DNA of 64,000 nucleotides, taken from NCBI RefSeq assembly GCF_900188035.1, contig NZ_FZNN01000004.1, forward strand, positions 213,556-277,555, in the 5' to 3' direction. The DNA is from Puniceibacterium sediminis (GTDB taxonomy: Bacteria > Pseudomonadota > Alphaproteobacteria > Rhodobacterales > Rhodobacteraceae). The position numbers were made by a program, and so were the translations under genes. The notes under the pieces are model-generated. The model was not told where the DNA came from. It made no database searches and saw only the letters and a program-made list of their open reading frames with translations. Shown here in pieces: positions 8,081-17,672 of this stretch. How positions within the stretch are numbered: position 1 is the stretch's first letter; every line of letters begins with the position of its first letter.

Positions 8081-8710
8081 ATGCAAGTTATCCTTCTGGA
8101 ACGCGTGGCCAAGCTGGGTCAGATGGGCGACGTCGTCGACGTCAAGCCCGGCTTCGCACGCAACTACCTGCTGCTGCAGGGCAAGGCGCTGACCGCGTCG
8201 GATGCCAACATCAAGGCATTTGAAGGTCAGAAAGCTCAGCTCGAAGCGCGTAACCTCGAGACCCGCCAAGAGGCGCAAGCCCTGGGCGACAAGCTCAACG
8301 GTCAGCAGTTCGTCGTGATCCGTTCGGCATCCGATGGCGGCAGCCTTTATGGCTCCGTCACCACCCGTGACGCCGCCGAGGCCGCCACGGCCGAGGGTTT
8401 CTCGGTCGACCGCAAGCAGGTCATCATCAAGACCCCGATCAAGGAGCTGGGTATTCACGAAGTTCACGTGAACCTGCACCCCGAGGTCGAGGCCGTGATC
8501 GAGCTGAACGTTGCACGTTCGCCCGAAGAGGCCGAACTGCAAGCCGCTGGTAAGTCCATCCAGGAACTGGCAGCGGAAGAAGAAGCCGCCGCCGAGTTCG
8601 AGATTTCGGAACTGTTCGACGATATCGGTGCCGCCGGTATGGACGAATACGGCGATGACCGCGAACAGCCGCGCGCCGATGCTTCCGAAGGCGACGACGA
8701 AGATAAGTGA
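8081..8710 (+). CDS. rplI: 50S ribosomal protein L9
   Basis: L9, 209 residues, binds 23S rRNA near the base of the L1 stalk. The N-terminal domain [17 protein letters not shown] and [11 protein letters not shown] are diagnostic. At 209 residues it is longer than the roughly 150 of E. coli L9 because of an acidic C-terminal tail (from about residue 160, ending in a run of Asp and Glu), common in this order. Last gene of the operon, ending at a strong terminator. Confidence 0.98.
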   Translation: MQVILLERVAKLGQMGDVVDVKPGFARNYLLLQGKALTASDANIKAFEGQKAQLEARNLETRQEAQALGDKLNGQQFVVIRSASDGGSLYGSVTTRDAAEAATAEGFSVDRKQVIIKTPIKELGIHEVHVNLHPEVEAVIELNVARSPEEAELQAAGKSIQELAAEEEAAAEFEISELFDDIGAAGMDEYGDDREQPRADASEGDDEDK

Positions 8711-8746
8711 GACAGAAGTCTCATCACGTGCCTTAGGGTGCGTGTC

Positions 8747-8778
8747 AGCCGCGCGGGCCCACCCCGCGCGGCTTTTTT
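8747..8778 (+). terminator. Terminator of the rpsF-rpsR-rplI operon
   Basis: Arms AGCCGCGCGGG and CCCGCGCGGCT with a short loop, followed by six T. Confidence 0.92.
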
Positions 8779-8865
8779 GTGTCTCGACGTTTGGGGCGGC
8801 ATTCTTTCCGCTGTACTTGCCAAGGCCGGGCACCCTGCCCCTTCACGCTGCCAGATCGTGCATGC

Positions 8866-9618
8866 TCAGCCGGGAAAGATGCGCGCCATCTCCTGGTCGA
8901 ACCTGTCCCAGGTCATTGTTGCACGGTTGCCGGCAAATCCGTGATAGTAGGATTTCCCGTTGGATGTTGGCAGCCCGGCCCAAATTCCGGCCAGATTGTT
9001 CATGAATTTCTCGCGTCCAATCTTCCCCATGCCAAAGGTGTGCAGCCCGGCCTCGACCAGCAGGACATCGGCCAGCCGATCCTGCAACCGGGGCGAAAAT
9101 ACCTGCTGCAGGTCGGTGCCGGTCTTGATTACCAACCGTTTGAGGGTCACGGGAATAAACTGGTAACGCCCGATTGCATGCGGCTGTCCAGGAGTGTCGG
9201 AAATCCACTGGTAGATCTCTGCCAGCGTCATCTCGGTCGGGCGCGCGGGCGGAAGACGTTTGGCGCCATGCTGGACTGCGTTATAACCCTGATGACGGGA
9301 TTCGGCCTGGCCGATGAGGTGCCTGATACGCTCGGCCACGCTCGCATCCGGGCCCAGCAGGAACGGTGTATCCTTGGCAACTGTCCGATCGGGCCACGGG
9401 GCGAACAAACTGCCACCCGCTTGCCCCGCAAACAGACTTGCAACCCGGCGCGGCTCTTGTGTCTGCGACTCCGTCGGTGCTGATGCCGGGATCAGGGCGC
9501 GCCGATCCTGAAGAAAGGTGTTCGTGTCAAAGAGCGAGACAATCTCGGCCTGCGCGACAAACGGCACCAACAGCGACCAAAACGTAGCCATAACCAAAGC
9601 AAATCTTCTGACAATCAT
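8866..9618 (-). CDS. Secreted lysozyme-like / muramidase protein
   Basis: A 250-residue exported protein (signal peptide MIVRRFALVMATFWSLLVPFVAQA). Residues 95-180 resemble lysozyme-fold muramidases of the lambda-endolysin type: IGQAESRHQGYNAVQHG carries the likely catalytic Glu, and HAIGRYQFIPVTLKRL matches the G-x-YQ helix of that fold. It may cut peptidoglycan during remodelling. It is monocistronic on the minus strand, between the rplI terminator and the tig terminator. The catalytic assignment rests on motif memory and is moderate; the export signal is clear. Confidence 0.7.
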   Translation of the reverse strand: MIVRRFALVMATFWSLLVPFVAQAEIVSLFDTNTFLQDRRALIPASAPTESQTQEPRRVASLFAGQAGGSLFAPWPDRTVAKDTPFLLGPDASVAERIRHLIGQAESRHQGYNAVQHGAKRLPPARPTEMTLAEIYQWISDTPGQPHAIGRYQFIPVTLKRLVIKTGTDLQQVFSPRLQDRLADVLLVEAGLHTFGMGKIGREKFMNNLAGIWAGLPTSNGKSYYHGFAGNRATMTWDRFDQEMARIFPG

Positions 9619-9730
9619 CCAAACCTCTTCCGTCGGCGCGGCGTTGTCTGGACATTGACCGGTTCCTGTTGAGATTTCGTTTCAAAGTCATCAGGCTTTT
9701 CGCTTTTGAACCCCAGGTCAGGCTCAAACG

Positions 9731-9766
9731 AAAAAGGGCCGCCCCGAAGGGCAGCCCTTTAAAAAA
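9731..9766 (-). terminator. Terminator of tig
   Basis: Arms AAGGGCCGCCC and GGGCAGCCCTT with a CGAA loop, flanked by A and T runs. Read on the minus strand it follows the trigger factor gene. Confidence 0.85.
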
Positions 9767-9782
9767 TTCGTTGTGTGTCAGA

Positions 9783-11117
9783 TCACGCTTCGTCTTCGAG
9801 CGCTTCCACGGCCTTCTGCAGATCGTCCTTGGAGACCTCTTTCTCAGTCACCTTGGCCTGCTCGACGATGAAATCGATGACCTTGTCTTCAAAGATCGGT
9901 GCGCGCAGCTGCTGCTGCATCTGCTGGTTCTGACGCACAAAATCAAAGAACTGCCGTTCCTGACCCGGGTACTGACGTGCCTGGTTCATGATCGCCTGGG
10001 TCATCTCGGCGTCGGATACTTCGACCTTGGCCTGCTGGCCCAGCTCGGCCAGAAGCAGGCCAAGACGCACGCGACGAACCGCAAGGCTCATGTGTTCATC
10101 AGTCGGCGTGATATCACCGTGGTCGTGGCCATGATCGTCCGGGTTCTCTTCGTGATAAAGCTGATGTGCGATCTGCTTGGCCTCGGCATCGACAAGGCTT
10201 GGGGGCAGATCAAAGCTTACCAGACCATCAAGAGAATCTAGCAGGGAGCGTTTCATCACAGCGCGGGCTGCCCCGGTATATTCGGCTTCCAGACGCTCGG
10301 TGATCTGGGTCTTGAGTGCGGCAAGATCTTCGGCGCCGAACTTCTTGGCCAGCTCATCGTTGATTTCGGCAGCGACGGGTTCTTTAACGGCCTTGATGGT
10401 GCATTCAAAAGTTGCAGCCTTGCCCGCAAGATTCGGCGCGCCGTATTCTTCGGGGAACGACACTTCGACGGTCTTTTCGTCGCCTGTCGAAACACCGACC
10501 AGCTGCTCTTCGAAACCGGGAATGAACGAGCCTGACCCGAGCACCAGCGGATAATCTTCAGCGGAGCCGCCATCAAACGCTTCGCCATCAACCTTGCCGA
10601 CGAAGTCAAAAGTGACCTGATCGCCGTCCTCGGCCTTGGCACCCGCGTCGCGGTCTTTGAAATCCTGCGCGGTCTCGGCAAGATTCGCCAGAGCTTCTTC
10701 CACCGACGCGTCATCCGCCTTGGCGACCAGCTTTTCCACCGTCACGACGGACAGATCCAGCTCGGGGATCGTCGGGAGAGCCTCGTAGGACATCTCTACC
10801 TTGACGTCTTCGCCCTCTTTCCAGTCGTCATTGGTCATCTTGACTTCGGGCTGCATCGCCGGGCGGTCGCCCGAGGATTCAAAGTGGCTCGACATCGCGC
10901 CGTCAATGCTTTCCTGCATCGCTTCGCCCAGTAGACGCTGGCCATACTGCTTGCGCAGCAGTGGCATCGGGACCTTGCCCTTGCGAAAGCCCTTCATCTC
11001 GATGTCAGGCTGTGCCTCGACAAGCTTTTCCACAACCTTCGAGTCCAGCTCGGCGGCTGTCACGGTGATCGCGTAACCGCGCTTCAGACCTTCGTTCAGC
11101 GTCTCGGTGACCTGCAT
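9783..11117 (-). CDS. tig: Trigger factor
   Basis: Trigger factor, 444 residues, is the ribosome-bound chaperone and peptidyl-prolyl isomerase that receives nascent chains. The ribosome-docking signature is present as GFRKGKVP (GFRxGxxP), followed by the FKBP-type isomerase domain (about 150-245) and the helical C-terminal chaperone arms. The start [10 protein letters not shown] is preferred over one four codons upstream. It appears monocistronic with its own terminator; clpP, often near tig, is not here. Confidence 0.97.
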   Translation of the reverse strand: MQVTETLNEGLKRGYAITVTAAELDSKVVEKLVEAQPDIEMKGFRKGKVPMPLLRKQYGQRLLGEAMQESIDGAMSSHFESSGDRPAMQPEVKMTNDDWKEGEDVKVEMSYEALPTIPELDLSVVTVEKLVAKADDASVEEALANLAETAQDFKDRDAGAKAEDGDQVTFDFVGKVDGEAFDGGSAEDYPLVLGSGSFIPGFEEQLVGVSTGDEKTVEVSFPEEYGAPNLAGKAATFECTIKAVKEPVAAEINDELAKKFGAEDLAALKTQITERLEAEYTGAARAVMKRSLLDSLDGLVSFDLPPSLVDAEAKQIAHQLYHEENPDDHGHDHGDITPTDEHMSLAVRRVRLGLLLAELGQQAKVEVSDAEMTQAIMNQARQYPGQERQFFDFVRQNQQMQQQLRAPIFEDKVIDFIVEQAKVTEKEVSKDDLQKAVEALEDEA

Positions 11118-11290
11118 GCAATACCCCATAGTTCAGTGCGAGGCCGCTGCCCCGATGTGTTCATATTTCGGGGTCTTCTATGCGCCGCAGGCCAAGCGTG
11201 CAAGGCGAATTCGTCCATTGCCCCGCGCTACGACGCCGGATCGGCACCATAGGAGGAGCGCAGCCGCCTCGGCGCGCCGATAAGCTGAGC

Positions 11291-12150
11291 CTAAAGGCTA
11301 TAAAGCCGCACTGCGTAGTTCATCATCCTCAGCAAATCTTCGGACTGGATCGACACCTTGCTCAGAGCCTTGTGTCCAATCACACCGCCGGATGCGACGC
11401 CCACCAGAATCGGTTTGAGCTCGGCCCAATGCTCCGCCACCACAGCCAGCTGGCTGGCGATCACCTGCCTTGGCGGCGCCTTGATGCCCCTGGATTCGTC
11501 CCCCCGGATGAGCCCGGTTAGTGCATCGTCAAACTGTTCAATCGTCTTTGAAGCGCGGCGCGATCAGCGTCCTTAGAAACCCCAAGGTGCACCATGCACA
11601 GCTCTTTCACCGCCTTCTGCGACAGCATGCGCTGCGCACCGGTGATGTTGATCGTGCTGGCAAGCAAAGGATCCATCGTCTTGCTGCTGTATACCTTTTC
11701 AAAATGGGTCACAGCGTCATTGGCGACCACCAAGAGCGGCAGATTTCCTTCATAGATTTTGGCAAACTCTGCATCGGACATGTCTTTGTCTGTGCCGGTC
11801 ATGGCTGCGGCGGCAAAGGGTTCCCAGATCAGCGAAACGTCGTTCAGCCTGGCGAGGATTTCCGGGTCTCTCTCGGACGACATACCGCAGCTGACATTGC
11901 CGTGAGCAACCTGGTGCAAGGTCTCAGAGAACCGTTCAATTGTGCGGGCAGCCATGTCACGATGAGCATTCTTATGGATGCCCGCACGGGCCATGCACAA
12001 AGCCTTTGACATGCGTTGAGAGAGCATGCGCTGACGGCCAGCAAGGTCAATTTTTTGTGCGCCCTGGACAGGGGGCGTACCCATTGCGGCCCAGACCGGA
12101 CGATCCACCATAAGGACCAGAGTCGTTACCACGATCAGGATAAATTTCAT
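11291..12150 (-). pseudogene. PilJ-N-domain-like secreted protein, broken by a frameshift
   Basis: The first 200 or so codons (from the ATG at 12150, signal peptide MKFILIVVTTLVLMVDRPVWA) encode a periplasmic protein with two copies of the type IV pili methyl-accepting chemotaxis N-terminal motif: AGRQRMLSQRMSK and TGAQRMLSQKAVK. The frame stops at 11518, but one frame over the sequence stays open from about 11560 to a TAG at 11291 and reads KTIEQFDDALTGLIRGDES and ASQLAVVAEHWAELKP. This is exactly how the repeat should continue, parallel to RTIERFSETLHQV in the first copy. A single-base indel between about 11545 and 11565 therefore splits the gene. It could be a true mutation, a sequencing error or, less likely, programmed shifting. 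Related proteins sense small anions; this one lacks a membrane or signalling part. Confidence 0.8.
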
Positions 12151-12471
12151 TGTCGCCCGCATGCCCAGCTGTTTGAATGCCAAGCGTGCGCCCGTAGTGC
12201 TAAAAATTTCTTACCGGCTGTCTGAACGCATTCGGTATTCTGCCGTGAAGCGGCGAAATTCGGCGGATTTTACAGCGGGCCTAAAAGCTGGGGGTACAGC
12301 GACGCCGCCCCCCCCAGCTCATAGGTGCCAGGCTCCAAATTTGACGAAAATCCGAAATCTTCAGCGCGTATCTGCCTTTGGTGATGTGACCGTGCCCCCA
12401 TGGCGTCGAAGCTACAGGGTAAGTCTACCAATGTTTCACAAAGGAGGACCGTCATATCGGGGCTGCCTCCA
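12151..12471. other. Intergenic region without assignable gene
   Basis: About 320 bases upstream of the broken PilJ-N-like gene with a C-run at 12308-12315. Open frames on both strands show no recognisable protein. It should contain the promoter of the minus-strand gene, but no convincing hexamers were picked. Confidence 0.4.
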
Positions 12472-12606
12472 GTGGGGCTCAATCTGGCAAAGAATGTGTA
12501 GCAAGTTCATGAAATCGGCGGCGCAGGTCGCGCGGTGGTGTGCAGGAAACTGGGGCGCGCGGAGGTACTGGAATTCTTCAGCCAGTTGCCAACTTGTGTC
12601 GGCGTA
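12472..12606 (+). pseudogene. Relic of an IS110-family transposase (N-terminal fragment)
   Basis: In the frame from 12472 the DNA reads VGLNLAKNV, then a TAG at 12499-12501, then QVHEIGGAGRAVVCRKL and GRAEVLEFFSQLPTCVGV. This matches the start of IS110-type transposases, where a DLAKNVFQVHG-like stretch is followed by a VVRRKL..EVL.FF..LPPC segment. The TAG replaces the expected Phe codon and homology ends after about 45 codons, so it is a dead fragment. Aspartate of the DEDD site is replaced by Asn in GLNLAK. Ends of the element are not visible. Confidence 0.7.
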
Positions 12607-12789
12607 TTCAGAGAAAAAGCGCTAGGCCTTCGCACATCGGCTATGCGGCCGAGCCTGCACCGAATTCGGGACGAAAAGATATCACTAGGGGCACCGAAAT
12701 CCCGCCGAACTCTATATGGCCCATAGCTTTTCCACGGAGCTCAGCTCTGGGAGATATCTGAAATGCGCTGAACCTTCGGCCTGTGTACA

Positions 12790-12819
12790 AGCGCCCCGAC
12801 GAAAAATCGTCGGGGCGCT
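12790..12819 (-). terminator. Strong hairpin after rnj, possible terminator
   Basis: Perfect arms AGCGCCCCGACGA / TCGTCGGGGCGCT, 13 pairs, 68 bases after the rnj stop on the minus strand. The T-tract after it is poor, so termination may be inefficient or need Rho. Confidence 0.6.
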
Positions 12820-12886
12820 CTGTATCAGGAACTCCGGAATACGCCGCGTGCTGATGGAGCGGCGCATTCTGTTTAAGCGGTGCGGA

Positions 12887-14554
12887 CTAGTTCAGACGGC
12901 TGACCACAATTGTCACTTCCGGCTTTTTGCCGATTTCGGACATTGCCGACTGACGCGCCACACGCTTGAGGCCCTCTTCCAGCTTGTCATCGTCGCGGAT
13001 CGTCTTGACACCGCTGCGACCAAGGAACTGGCTCAGATCCTCTTCGAGTATATCGACCAGCGGCACACGGCTCTTGCCCTGCTCGGGCAGGCCCATGATG
13101 TCGCACCACGGATCACCCAAGGGTTTGTTGTCCTCATCGATGATCACGGTCACTGTCACATGGCCGTTCAGCGCCATACGAATACGGTCGCGCACGACGC
13201 CGTCCATGGCCCCGATCTGCACGGACCCGTCGATATAGGTCCGCCCCGTCTCGACGTATTCCACCACAGTCGGTTCATTGCCCGACAGGTCGATCATCAT
13301 GCCATTGATGGCAAGAACGCCCCTGCGGCCCTTGGCTTGGGCCAGCTTCACATGCTCGCGCAGGTGACGGTGTTCGCCATGCATCGGAATCACGATCTGT
13401 GGTTTGACCACATCGTGCATCGCTTCAAGGTCAGGCCGGTTGGCGTGGCCCGAAACGTGGAAATGCCCGTTGCTGTCATCGACCACATCCACACCCAGTT
13501 CAGAAAACTGGTTCATGATGCGGATCACACCCTTTTCGTTTCCGGGGATGGTTTTTGAACTGAAGAGGAACAGATCCCCCTCTTTCATCGTGATCCCCTG
13601 ATACTTGCCACGTGCCAGCTGGGCCGACGCCGCGCGGCGTTCGCCCTGCGATCCGGTGACCAGCAGCATCACGCTCTCGCGCGGCAGGGACAGAGCGTCC
13701 TCGGGCGATACCACCTTGGGAAATCCCTTAAGGACGCCGGTTTCCGTCGCCGCCTCGATCATCCGGCGCATGGCGCGGCCCAGCAGAACGATGGAACGCC
13801 CCGCCCGATCGCCTGCCTCGGCCAGGGTTTTCACGCGGGCGACGTTGGATGCAAAGGTCGTCGCAACCACCATACCCTTGGCACCGGCCACGAGCTTTTC
13901 AATCTCGGGTCCGACGGTCACTTCGGAACGGCCCGCATGGGGGCTGAAGATGTTGGTGGAATCGCAGATCAGCGCCTTGACGCCGTCCTTGGACACCTCC
14001 GCCCACAGCGCCGGATCATAGGCTTCTCCCACGATGGGGGTCTCGTCCAGCTTGAAATCGCCCGTGTGGATGAGCCGACCCTGAGGCGTGTCGATCACCA
14101 GTGCCGAGGATTCCGGGATGGAGTGCGAGATCGGCAAGAACCCCACCTTGAACGGACCTGCCGTGGTGGTTTCGGGCCAGGGTGACACCACCTTGACCGT
14201 TTGGTCGGAATGGCCATGCTCGGCCATCTTGTGGCGCGCGATATTGGCCGTAAACGCACGCGTATAGATCGGCGCGCCAAGCTGTTCCCAGAAATGCCCG
14301 ATGGCACCGACATGATCCTCGTGCGCGTGGGTGATGAATATCGCATCCAGGCGGTCGCGCCGTTCCTTCAGCCATGTGATGTCCGGCAGAATCAGATCGA
14401 CACCCGGAGTGCCGTCCATATCCGGAAAGGTAACGCCAAGGTCGACAAGGATCAGGCGTTCCTGATCCGGTTTGCCATAGCCGTAGACATAGGCGTTCAT
14501 GCCGATCTCCCCGGCTCCGCCGAGTGGGAGGTAGATGATACGCTCAGTGCTCAT
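12887..14554 (-). CDS. rnj: Ribonuclease J
   Basis: RNase J, 555 residues, is a metallo-beta-lactamase/beta-CASP ribonuclease with 5'-exonuclease and endonuclease activity in mRNA turnover and rRNA maturation. The two-zinc motif HAHEDHVGAIG supplies His76, His78, Asp80 and His81. PLGGAGEIGMN at the N-terminus and the beta-CASP region with SGHA and HGEHRHL are also diagnostic. It is the last gene of birA-coaX-rnj, three bases after the coaX stop. This arrangement downstream of the nuo genes is common in Rhodobacterales. Confidence 0.96.
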   Translation of the reverse strand: MSTERIIYLPLGGAGEIGMNAYVYGYGKPDQERLILVDLGVTFPDMDGTPGVDLILPDITWLKERRDRLDAIFITHAHEDHVGAIGHFWEQLGAPIYTRAFTANIARHKMAEHGHSDQTVKVVSPWPETTTAGPFKVGFLPISHSIPESSALVIDTPQGRLIHTGDFKLDETPIVGEAYDPALWAEVSKDGVKALICDSTNIFSPHAGRSEVTVGPEIEKLVAGAKGMVVATTFASNVARVKTLAEAGDRAGRSIVLLGRAMRRMIEAATETGVLKGFPKVVSPEDALSLPRESVMLLVTGSQGERRAASAQLARGKYQGITMKEGDLFLFSSKTIPGNEKGVIRIMNQFSELGVDVVDDSNGHFHVSGHANRPDLEAMHDVVKPQIVIPMHGEHRHLREHVKLAQAKGRRGVLAINGMMIDLSGNEPTVVEYVETGRTYIDGSVQIGAMDGVVRDRIRMALNGHVTVTVIIDEDNKPLGDPWCDIMGLPEQGKSRVPLVDILEEDLSQFLGRSGVKTIRDDDKLEEGLKRVARQSAMSEIGKKPEVTIVVSRLN

Positions 14555-14557
14555 GAA

Positions 14558-15331
14558 TTATCCTTTGGTCTTGTTGTAATTGTAGATCACGGTCAGCCCG
14601 TGCATCGTCAGGTCATCTTTGAAGTCGTCAAACAGCTCTTCGGTCTGTTGGAACAAAGGCGCAAGGCCCCCGGTCGAAATAATCTTCATCGGCACGCCCC
14701 GTTCGGCCTTGATCCGGGCGCAGATCTCTTTCACCAGACCCACATACCCCCAGAAGATGCCCGATTGCATGCAGGCCACGGTGTTCGTGCCGATGACGTT
14801 CTGCGGCTTTGAGATATCCACATGCGGCAGCGCCGCGGCCGCCTGATGCAGCGCCAGCAGCGACAGGTTTACGCCCGGGGCGATCACGCCCCCCTCATAG
14901 GCGCCGTCGCTGGCCACCACATCGAATGTTGTCGCCGTCCCAAAATCCACCACGATCAGATCGCCGCCGTAAAGGTCGAAACCGCCAACCGTGTTCACCA
15001 GCCGGTCCGGCCCCACCTGTGTGCCCGCATCCACCCGAACCGCCACTGGCAACGCGCATTCCGGTTTGCCCACCACAATCGGCCGCGTGTTGAAATAGCG
15101 GTCAGACAGCACCCGCAGATTGTAAACCACCCGGGGCACGGTGGAGGAAACGATCACATCGGTTATCACCGCGTCGATCTTCTGAAACGCCATCAGCGTA
15201 CTTAGCCAGACATAGTATTGATCCGCAGTGCGCGAATGGTCCGTAGCGGTACGCCAGGTCGCGACAAAGCGCAGCCCGTCCCAGATCGAAAACACGGTGT
15301 TGGTATTGCCGCAGTCGATGGCCAGAAGCAT
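14558..15331 (-). CDS. coaX: Type III pantothenate kinase
   Basis: CoaX, 257 residues, phosphorylates pantothenate in the first step of coenzyme A synthesis. The ASKHA fold is shown by the phosphate loop AIDCGNTNTVFSIW at the N-terminus, GPDRLVNTVGG near residue 105 and VVDFGTATTFDVV about 125. The ATG at 15331 is used because the AAAGG ribosome site is seven bases before it, better than the ATG two codons earlier. It starts 11 bases after the birA stop and is followed by rnj. Confidence 0.95.
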   Translation of the reverse strand: MLLAIDCGNTNTVFSIWDGLRFVATWRTATDHSRTADQYYVWLSTLMAFQKIDAVITDVIVSSTVPRVVYNLRVLSDRYFNTRPIVVGKPECALPVAVRVDAGTQVGPDRLVNTVGGFDLYGGDLIVVDFGTATTFDVVASDGAYEGGVIAPGVNLSLLALHQAAAALPHVDISKPQNVIGTNTVACMQSGIFWGYVGLVKEICARIKAERGVPMKIISTGGLAPLFQQTEELFDDFKDDLTMHGLTVIYNYNKTKG

Positions 15332-15342
15332 GCCCATGCCTT

Positions 15343-16089
15343 TCAGAAAAACACATCCGCCGCGGCGATGCGCTCGCGGCCCTTGGGGGTGGTCAGTACC
15401 AGATGCCCGGTGGCGTCTACGGTTTCGAACACGCCCGTGACCTCGGTTGTTCCAGTGCGCGCCGTCACAGTCTCGCCCAGTCTCGCGGCGCGCTGCAGCC
15501 ATGCCTCGCGTACCGGGGCAAAGCCATAGGTCACGAACATCAGTTCGATCCTGGCGTAACACTCAGCGAGGATATCAAGAAAGGCCTCGGGGGCAATGGC
15601 CACACCCGTCGCGGACATCAGCGACACCGGCGGAACCGCTCCCGGCTCGACCTCCTGCGCCGTGGGTGCGCGCTCGAGGTTCACCCCGATCCCGATGGCA
15701 AGATGCTGTACCCCCTGCCGCACCCCAAGGGATTCGAGCAGGATGCCGGCAACCTTGCCGCCGTTCAGCAGAACATCGTTGGGCCATTTGAGAGACAGCC
15801 CCTCCGTCCGCCCCGTGGCCATCACAAACGCCTCGTGCAAAGCCAGCGCCGCCACGAAAGAACGCAACGCCACAACCTCGGGTGTCTCCGTCGGGCGCAT
15901 GACCAGCGTCGCTGCGAAATTCCCGGCTGGCATCGCCCAGGGCCGCCCGCGCCGCCCCCGCGCCGCCGTCTGATGCAGGGCCAGAATCCACGTCGGACCA
16001 CTCAGGGTTGGTGCCAGACGCGCGGCTTCGGCATTGGTGCTGTCGATTTCGGCCAGCACACGGCGTTCGTATCCCTCAGGCCAGCCCAC
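15343..16089 (-). CDS. birA: Biotin-[acetyl-CoA-carboxylase] ligase
   Basis: BirA-type ligase, 248 residues, attaches biotin to the carboxyl carrier protein. The biotinyl-AMP loop appears as ARGRRGRPWAMPAGN, and KWPNDVLLNGGKVAGIL is the catalytic segment. There is no N-terminal helix-turn-helix, so it is a ligase without repressor function. A GTG start is the first available after an upstream stop. It follows nuoN, as in the Paracoccus nqo cluster where a biotin-ligase-like gene is the last unassigned frame, but a terminator separates the two here. Confidence 0.95.
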   Translation of the reverse strand: MGWPEGYERRVLAEIDSTNAEAARLAPTLSGPTWILALHQTAARGRRGRPWAMPAGNFAATLVMRPTETPEVVALRSFVAALALHEAFVMATGRTEGLSLKWPNDVLLNGGKVAGILLESLGVRQGVQHLAIGIGVNLERAPTAQEVEPGAVPPVSLMSATGVAIAPEAFLDILAECYARIELMFVTYGFAPVREAWLQRAARLGETVTARTGTTEVTGVFETVDATGHLVLTTPKGRERIAAADVFF

Positions 16090-16157
16090 GCGCAGCCCCC
16101 CGTTTCATCTGTCCATGCAAATTCACGCCGAGGGTGCCTCCCCGAAGGGGCGTAAAA

Positions 16158-16186
16158 CGAAAAAGCGACGCGCCATACGGCGCGTC
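16158..16186 (-). terminator. Terminator between nuoN and birA
   Basis: Perfect stem GACGCGCC / GGCGCGTC with an ATAC loop (16167-16186). Read on the minus strand it is followed by a T-run (A's at 16160-16164). It lies 29 bases after the nuoN stop and should end or reduce nuo operon transcription before birA. Confidence 0.8.
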
Positions 16187-16214
16187 ACAATTTTCCAAAT
16201 GCCCGAGGTCTGCT

Positions 16215-17660
16215 TTAGTTGACAAGCGTCGCCGCCGCCGCTGCCGCGGCACCTTCGATCCCGAACAGGTTCACAACCCCGGCGACCATCACAAAGGCCG
16301 ACGCCATCAGAAACCCCCAGAGCATCGGCGATCCGCCCGAATCCAGACCTTCGTCCGTCTCGTCGCCGAAATACATGTAGAACACGATGCGCAGATAATA
16401 GAACGCCCCGATGACCGAGGCGACAACCCCCGCAACGGCCAGCCAGGCGAACCCGGCATCATAGGCCGCGCGCAGGACGTAAAGCTTGCCGAAAAAGCCG
16501 ACCAGCGGGGGCACGCCAGCGAGCGAGAACAGAAGCACCAGCATGGCCAGCGCACGGCCCGGTTCCTTTTTCGAATACATGTTCAGCGATGCGATATCCG
16601 TCACCGGCTGCCCGTCCCGTTCCATCGACAGGATAAAGGCAAAGGTACCGACGTTCATGGTCACGTAGATCGTCATGTAGATCAGCATCGCCTGCACGCC
16701 CAGTTCCGTGCCGGCCGCCAGCCCCATCAGCGCAAAACCCATATGGGCAATCGAAGAATAGGCCATCAGTCGCTTGATGTTGCGCTGTCCGATGGCGGCA
16801 AAGGCCCCCAGAAACATCGACAGTACCGAAATCAAAGCGACCACCTGGCCCCATTCGCCAACCGCCCCGCCAAAGGCATCGTGCAGCATCCGCGCAAACA
16901 GTCCCATCGCCGCGACCTTGGGGGCTGTGGCGAAAAACGCCGTCACCGGTGTTGGCGCGCCCTCATAGACGTCCGGAGTCCACATGTGGAACGGCACCGC
17001 CGACACCTTGAACGCGAGCCCCGAGATCAGGAACACCAGACCGAACAGCAGACCCACGGACAATTCGCCCGCCTTGACCGTCTGGATAATACCGGAAAAC
17101 AGCGTCGTCCCGGCAAAGCCATAGGTCAGCGAGGCGCCATAAAGCAGCAACCCCGAGCTAAGCGCGCCCAGAACAAAATACTTCAGTCCGGCTTCGGTCG
17201 ATTTGACGCTGTCGCGACGCAGCGACGCGACCACGTAAAGCGCCAGCGACTGAAGTTCCAGCCCCATGTACAGCGACATGAGATCCCCGGCGGAAACCAT
17301 CATCATCATGCCCACAACGCTTAGCGTCACAAGCACAGGATATTCGAACCGCAGCAATCCGCGACGCGTCATATAGTCTTGGCTCATCAGCAGGATAGCG
17401 GCCGCCGAGAGCAGGATCACCACCTTGGAAAACCGCGAAAAGGCGTCGTCGACGTACAGCCCGTTAAAGGCCACGTGCGTGCCGCCCTGCCCGCTTGCCC
17501 CGATCCAGATCGCCAGAGCGATGAACAGGCCCGATGTAGCCCAGACCAGCATCGGCGCCAGCTTGTCCTTTTCGGTATAGACCGCGCCCACCAGTGCCAG
17601 CATGGCAAACACCGACAGCAGGATCTCGGGGAGAATGACGTTCAGATCAGCCTGGATCAT
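16215..17660 (-). CDS. nuoN: NADH-quinone oxidoreductase subunit N
   Basis: NuoN, 481 residues, is one of three antiporter-like proton-pumping membrane subunits of complex I. It is almost wholly hydrophobic with about 14 membrane helices and the conserved [16 protein letters not shown] segment including the pump lysine region. Last subunit gene of the operon; it starts 12 bases after the nuoM stop. Confidence 0.97.
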   Translation of the reverse strand: MIQADLNVILPEILLSVFAMLALVGAVYTEKDKLAPMLVWATSGLFIALAIWIGASGQGGTHVAFNGLYVDDAFSRFSKVVILLSAAAILLMSQDYMTRRGLLRFEYPVLVTLSVVGMMMMVSAGDLMSLYMGLELQSLALYVVASLRRDSVKSTEAGLKYFVLGALSSGLLLYGASLTYGFAGTTLFSGIIQTVKAGELSVGLLFGLVFLISGLAFKVSAVPFHMWTPDVYEGAPTPVTAFFATAPKVAAMGLFARMLHDAFGGAVGEWGQVVALISVLSMFLGAFAAIGQRNIKRLMAYSSIAHMGFALMGLAAGTELGVQAMLIYMTIYVTMNVGTFAFILSMERDGQPVTDIASLNMYSKKEPGRALAMLVLLFSLAGVPPLVGFFGKLYVLRAAYDAGFAWLAVAGVVASVIGAFYYLRIVFYMYFGDETDEGLDSGGSPMLWGFLMASAFVMVAGVVNLFGIEGAAAAAAATLVN

Positions 17661-17672
17661 GATCAGCGTTCC

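Noticed and set aside
7244..8833. 529-codon open frame antisense to rpsF-rpsR-rplI
   Set aside because: Lies wholly over three well-identified ribosomal protein genes and has no recognisable domain.
12161..12625. 154-codon plus-strand frame in the tig-rnj gap
   Set aside because: Wrong frame relative to the IS110-like relic in the same DNA and no coherent protein.
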